Position numbers and translations under genes: made by a program
The notes under the pieces: model-generated
What the model saw: the letters and a program-made list of their open reading frames with translations, nothing else
The model's database searches: none
What the model was told of the DNA's origin: nothing
Assembly: GCA_963738345.1 (NCBI GenBank)
Contig: CAVTWI010000002.1
Coordinates: 5,208,001-5,272,000 of the forward strand
DNA: 64,000 nucleotides
Direction: 5' to 3'
Origin: Bog-159 sp963738345
GTDB taxonomy: Bacteria; Acidobacteriota; Terriglobia; Bryobacterales; Bryobacteraceae
Shown here: piece after piece, positions 61,513 to 64,000 of the stretch
Layout: every line of letters starts with the position of its first letter
Position numbering within the stretch: the first letter of the stretch is position 1

Positions 61513-62187
61513 ATGCGAATCCTGGTTATAGAAGACGAGGCCAAAACGGCCAAGTTCCTGAAGAAAGGACTTGTCGAAGCCGGCTTTGTGGTGGACGTAT
61601 CCGGAGATGGCTTGGCCGGGCTTCACCTGGTACAGGAAATCGATTTCGAGCTGGTCATCCTCGACATAATGTTGCCCACCCTGGATGGCTGGCAGGTCCT
61701 GGCACGCATGCGCGAAGCCGGTCGCCGCGCAATGGTCCTTCTGCTGACCGCGCGCGATGCGGTCGACGAACGCGTGCGCGGGTTCGAACTGGGCGCCGAT
61801 GATTACTTGGTGAAGCCCTTCGCCTTTTCCGAGTTGCTGGCCCGCGTGCGTTCGCTGCTCCGACGGACTCCCGCTCACCCGGATAAAACCGTACGCGTTG
61901 CGGACTTGGAAATCGATCTTCTGGCCCAGCGTGCCAGCCGCGCCGGTCGCCGCCTGGAACTCACCACCAAGGAGTTCCTGCTGCTTTCTCTCCTTGTGCG
62001 TCACGCCGGCGAGGTCCTATCCCGCACCCTGATCGCGGAATCCGTCTGGGATATGAACTTCGATAGCGATACCAACGTGGTCGATGTGAACGTGCGCCGC
62101 CTGCGCGGCAAGGCGGACGATCCGTTCCCCATGAAATTGATCCGCACTGTTCGAGGCGCGGGCTATGTCCTCGAGTCCGGCCAGTAA
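61513..62187 (+). CDS. OmpR-family response regulator (CusR-like)
   Basis: A 224-residue regulator. The receiver has ILVIEDEAKTAKFLKKGL, phospho-accepting Asp51 in LVILDIMLPTLDGW and the Lys in DDYLVKPFAFSEL. The winged-helix domain has LTTKEFLLLSLLVRHAGEVL and VVDVNVRRLRGKADD. AKTAKFL with this wing is typical of CusR-type heavy-metal regulators. Its stop lies 23 bases inside the start of the kinase gene, so the two are cotranscribed. Confidence 0.92.
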   Translation: MRILVIEDEAKTAKFLKKGLVEAGFVVDVSGDGLAGLHLVQEIDFELVILDIMLPTLDGWQVLARMREAGRRAMVLLLTARDAVDERVRGFELGADDYLVKPFAFSELLARVRSLLRRTPAHPDKTVRVADLEIDLLAQRASRAGRRLELTTKEFLLLSLLVRHAGEVLSRTLIAESVWDMNFDSDTNVVDVNVRRLRGKADDPFPMKLIRTVRGAGYVLESGQ

Positions 62188-63625
62188 TCACAAGGCCGGA
62201 TCGCGTCTCTGGGACACCCTCGCCTTCCAACTCATGGCTTGGTTCGCGCTGGCCGGTTTGCTGCTGGTATTGGGAGCCACGCTCAGCCTATACGTCGTGT
62301 TGCTTACGGAGATGGATCGAAGCACTGACCAGTTCCTCGCCGATAAGCTGCATGTCCTGCGGACTCTGCTCCGGGAACGTCCCGAGGACACTGACGCCTT
62401 GCGCGAAGAGATCGAGTTGGAATCAGCCGCGCGCCGTTACGAACACTTTTACATCCGTCTGCTCGACGATCATAACCAGCCGTTGCTCACTACGCCTGGC
62501 ATGGAGGAGCAACTGGACTTGTCTCAGTTCGCGGGCCTGGCTCGCCGGCCTACCGAACGCACCGTTGCGATCCGCGGAAAACGCGGCCAGCCCTTTCGTA
62601 TCGCCAGCGCTCCGGCTGCCGTGGGACCTCTCGGCAGCAGGACCGATACGATTCAGATCGCCATCGACGTCTCGCCCGGAGACGAACTGCTGGCTCGCTA
62701 TCGCCTCTGGTTCTGGGGCATACTCAGCATCACGTTGGTCATCCTTCCCTTAGCCGGATATCAGATTGCCCGCCGGGGCATCCGCCCAGTCGAGGAAGTA
62801 GCCGCCACCGCACGCCGCATCAGTTCCACGAACCTGCGCGAGCGCATCCATCCGGAAGGCTATCCCTTCGAATTGGCTTCGCTCGCGGCTACGTTCAATA
62901 GCATGCTCGACCGCCTGGAAGAGTCCTTCGAGCGCGTTTCCCGCTTCTCGGCCGATATCGCGCATGATCTGCGCACTCCCGTGAATAACATCCGCGGCGA
63001 AGCGGAGGTAGCTCTGGTCCGTGCGCGAAGCATCGACGAATATCGCGATGTGCTCGAGTCCAATCTCGAAGAAGCCGTCCGTTTATCGAGCTTGATCAGC
63101 GATCTTTTGTTCCTGGCGCGAGCCGAAAGCCCCCTCGCGCATTTGAATCGGGAACTCGTGGATGTCGGCGATCTGCTGCGCGGGGTGAGCGAATACTACG
63201 AGGCTTCCGCCGCTGATGGCGGCATCTCACTCACCACCGAGGCCGCACCCGTAAGCGCTGAACTGGACCGTACGCTCCTGCAGCGCGCCGTGGGCAACCT
63301 GGTCTCGAACGCGGTCATGTACACTCCTCCCGGTGGATCGGTAATGCTGGCCGCCCAAGCCGAGAACGGCGCAGTGCGCATCGATGTCGTGGATACCGGG
63401 GCGGGCATTCCACCCGATGCACTGCCCAAAGTTTTCGATCGTTTCTTTCGCGTGGATAGCTCCCGTTCCCAAGCTTTAGGCGGCACCGGCCTTGGGCTCG
63501 CTATCGTCCAGAGCATCATGCTGCTGCACGGAGGCAAAGTCGAAATCCAAAGCCGCTTGGGGCAAGGTACCCGCGTCTCGCTGTACGTTCCGACCAATGT
63601 CGACGAACGCGTAATTCCGGCGTGA
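62165..63625 (+). CDS. Sensor histidine kinase (CusS-like)
   Basis: A 486-residue membrane kinase. Two membrane helices (about residues 22-48 and 182-200) enclose a periplasmic sensor domain of about 130 residues. A HAMP segment (IRPVEEVAATARRISSTNL) is followed by HisKA with His267 in FSADIAHDLRTPVNNIRGE and a HATPase domain with NLVSNAVMYTPPGG, VDTGAGIPP and GGTGLGLAIVQSIM. Similar kinases sense copper or silver, but the ligand cannot be read from the sequence. Target genes are not in the window. Confidence 0.9.
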   Translation: MSSSPASNHKAGSRLWDTLAFQLMAWFALAGLLLVLGATLSLYVVLLTEMDRSTDQFLADKLHVLRTLLRERPEDTDALREEIELESAARRYEHFYIRLLDDHNQPLLTTPGMEEQLDLSQFAGLARRPTERTVAIRGKRGQPFRIASAPAAVGPLGSRTDTIQIAIDVSPGDELLARYRLWFWGILSITLVILPLAGYQIARRGIRPVEEVAATARRISSTNLRERIHPEGYPFELASLAATFNSMLDRLEESFERVSRFSADIAHDLRTPVNNIRGEAEVALVRARSIDEYRDVLESNLEEAVRLSSLISDLLFLARAESPLAHLNRELVDVGDLLRGVSEYYEASAADGGISLTTEAAPVSAELDRTLLQRAVGNLVSNAVMYTPPGGSVMLAAQAENGAVRIDVVDTGAGIPPDALPKVFDRFFRVDSSRSQALGGTGLGLAIVQSIMLLHGGKVEIQSRLGQGTRVSLYVPTNVDERVIPA

Positions 63626-63631
63626 CGCTTC

Positions 63632-64000
63632 TCAGCGCGTTGAGTATTCCGGCTCAATTTCACGAACTGCAGCATAGATCTGAGCTCTGCTGCGTCCTAA
63701 TGCCTCGAGCAATCGGCCGTAATTATTGACGGCTAATTGCAAGCGGGGATCTAGTTGGCGCGTGGCTCGCGTGAATTTGAGAAAGATCTGGACTGCGCGG
63801 AGCAGTATGGGCTCAGCCTCAGTCAGCCGGTTCATTTTCTTCAGTGCCTGGGCCAGATTATTAAGGCTCGATCCAACGTCCGGATGATCCGCGCCCAGGT
63901 TCTTCTCAAAGATAATCTGCGCCCTGCGATATAAAGGTTCCGCGACGACCGGTTGATCCGAGTGTTCCAAAAGGCCTGCCAGGTTGTTGAGATCCCGCGC
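63632..64000 (-). CDS. TPR (kinesin-light-chain type) protein, C-terminal part
   Basis: The frame runs off the right end of the window, so the start is missing. Visible are TPR units of the kinesin light chain type: AEPLYRRAQIIFEKNLGADH followed by PDVGSSLNNLAQALKKMNRL and another repeat of that length, LAVNNYGRLLEALG. Such proteins are abundant in Acidobacteria and act as protein-binding scaffolds. It is convergent with the kinase gene, 6 bases away. Confidence 0.85.
   Translation of the reverse strand, partial: ARDLNNLAGLLEHSDQPVVAEPLYRRAQIIFEKNLGADHPDVGSSLNNLAQALKKMNRLTEAEPILLRAVQIFLKFTRATRQLDPRLQLAVNNYGRLLEALGRSRAQIYAAVREIEPEYSTR

Overview
The window reads as two genomic backgrounds joined end to end. 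The left 20.4 kb looks alphaproteobacterial (rhizobial or sphingomonad type). It has three GGAAC-N17-NGTT boxes matching the EcfG general-stress promoter, DUF3768 and DUF2934 genes, an ECF sigma factor, and a Ku/LigD/PolX end-joining set. The right 43.5 kb looks like a soil Acidobacterium of the Solibacter/Bryobacter kind, with a GH127 enzyme, a duplicated secreted surface protein, CusRS-like regulators and a kinesin-light-chain-type TPR protein. The meeting point near 20450 cuts two genes. Further cuts lie near 10452, 11740 and 21815. The window is therefore either a genome full of foreign DNA patches or a partly chimeric assembly.

Layout, left part. 1-1022: end of a manganese catalase and a DUF892 ferritin-like gene. 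1061-9149: Ku converging on a five-gene minus-strand run (SDR oxidoreductase, ligD, Nramp-like transporter, isochorismatase-like hydrolase, polX) that starts at an EcfG-like promoter. 9379-10451: two small stress genes, each with or near its own EcfG-like box. 10452-11740: a patch holding the tail of a TPR-sulfotransferase gene and the tail of a YjbR-like gene. 12130-13637: divergent response regulator and ECF sigma genes. 13743-20007: DUF72, a methyltransferase and small mobile-element genes, a GAF/PAS histidine kinase, DUF2934 and a Crp/Fnr regulator.

Layout, right part. 20452-21814: 5'-truncated GH127 enzyme and a 3'-truncated Tat-signal gene. 21970-57271: a defence and mobile-DNA island. 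It holds a methyltransferase-like gene, an intact ISL3 element with an 8-bp target duplication, McrBC (type IV restriction), a tyrosine recombinase, a complete class 1 DISARM operon (drmD-drmMI-drmA-drmB-drmC), an odd serine-type tRNA with a GAT anticodon, two PD-(D/E)xK nuclease-like genes, a DUF4238 gene split exactly by an IS21-family element, several small unknown genes, and a 1230-residue SIR2-domain protein. The island ends at a 3' tRNA-Arg(CCG) fragment, a typical integration scar. 57411-64000: apparent chromosome, with a toxin-antitoxin-like pair, a HEAT-like and membrane coiled-coil pair, the secreted repeat protein, a two-component system and a partial TPR gene.

How it works together. 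The left block is a stress and DNA-repair block: peroxide removal, general stress proteins, and double-strand break rejoining by Ku and LigD with PolX. The right block stacks independent barriers to foreign DNA: cleavage of modified DNA (McrBC), methylation-linked restriction (DISARM), predicted nucleases, and a predicted NAD-depleting SIR2 effector. All family calls come from reading protein motifs by eye; no database search was run.
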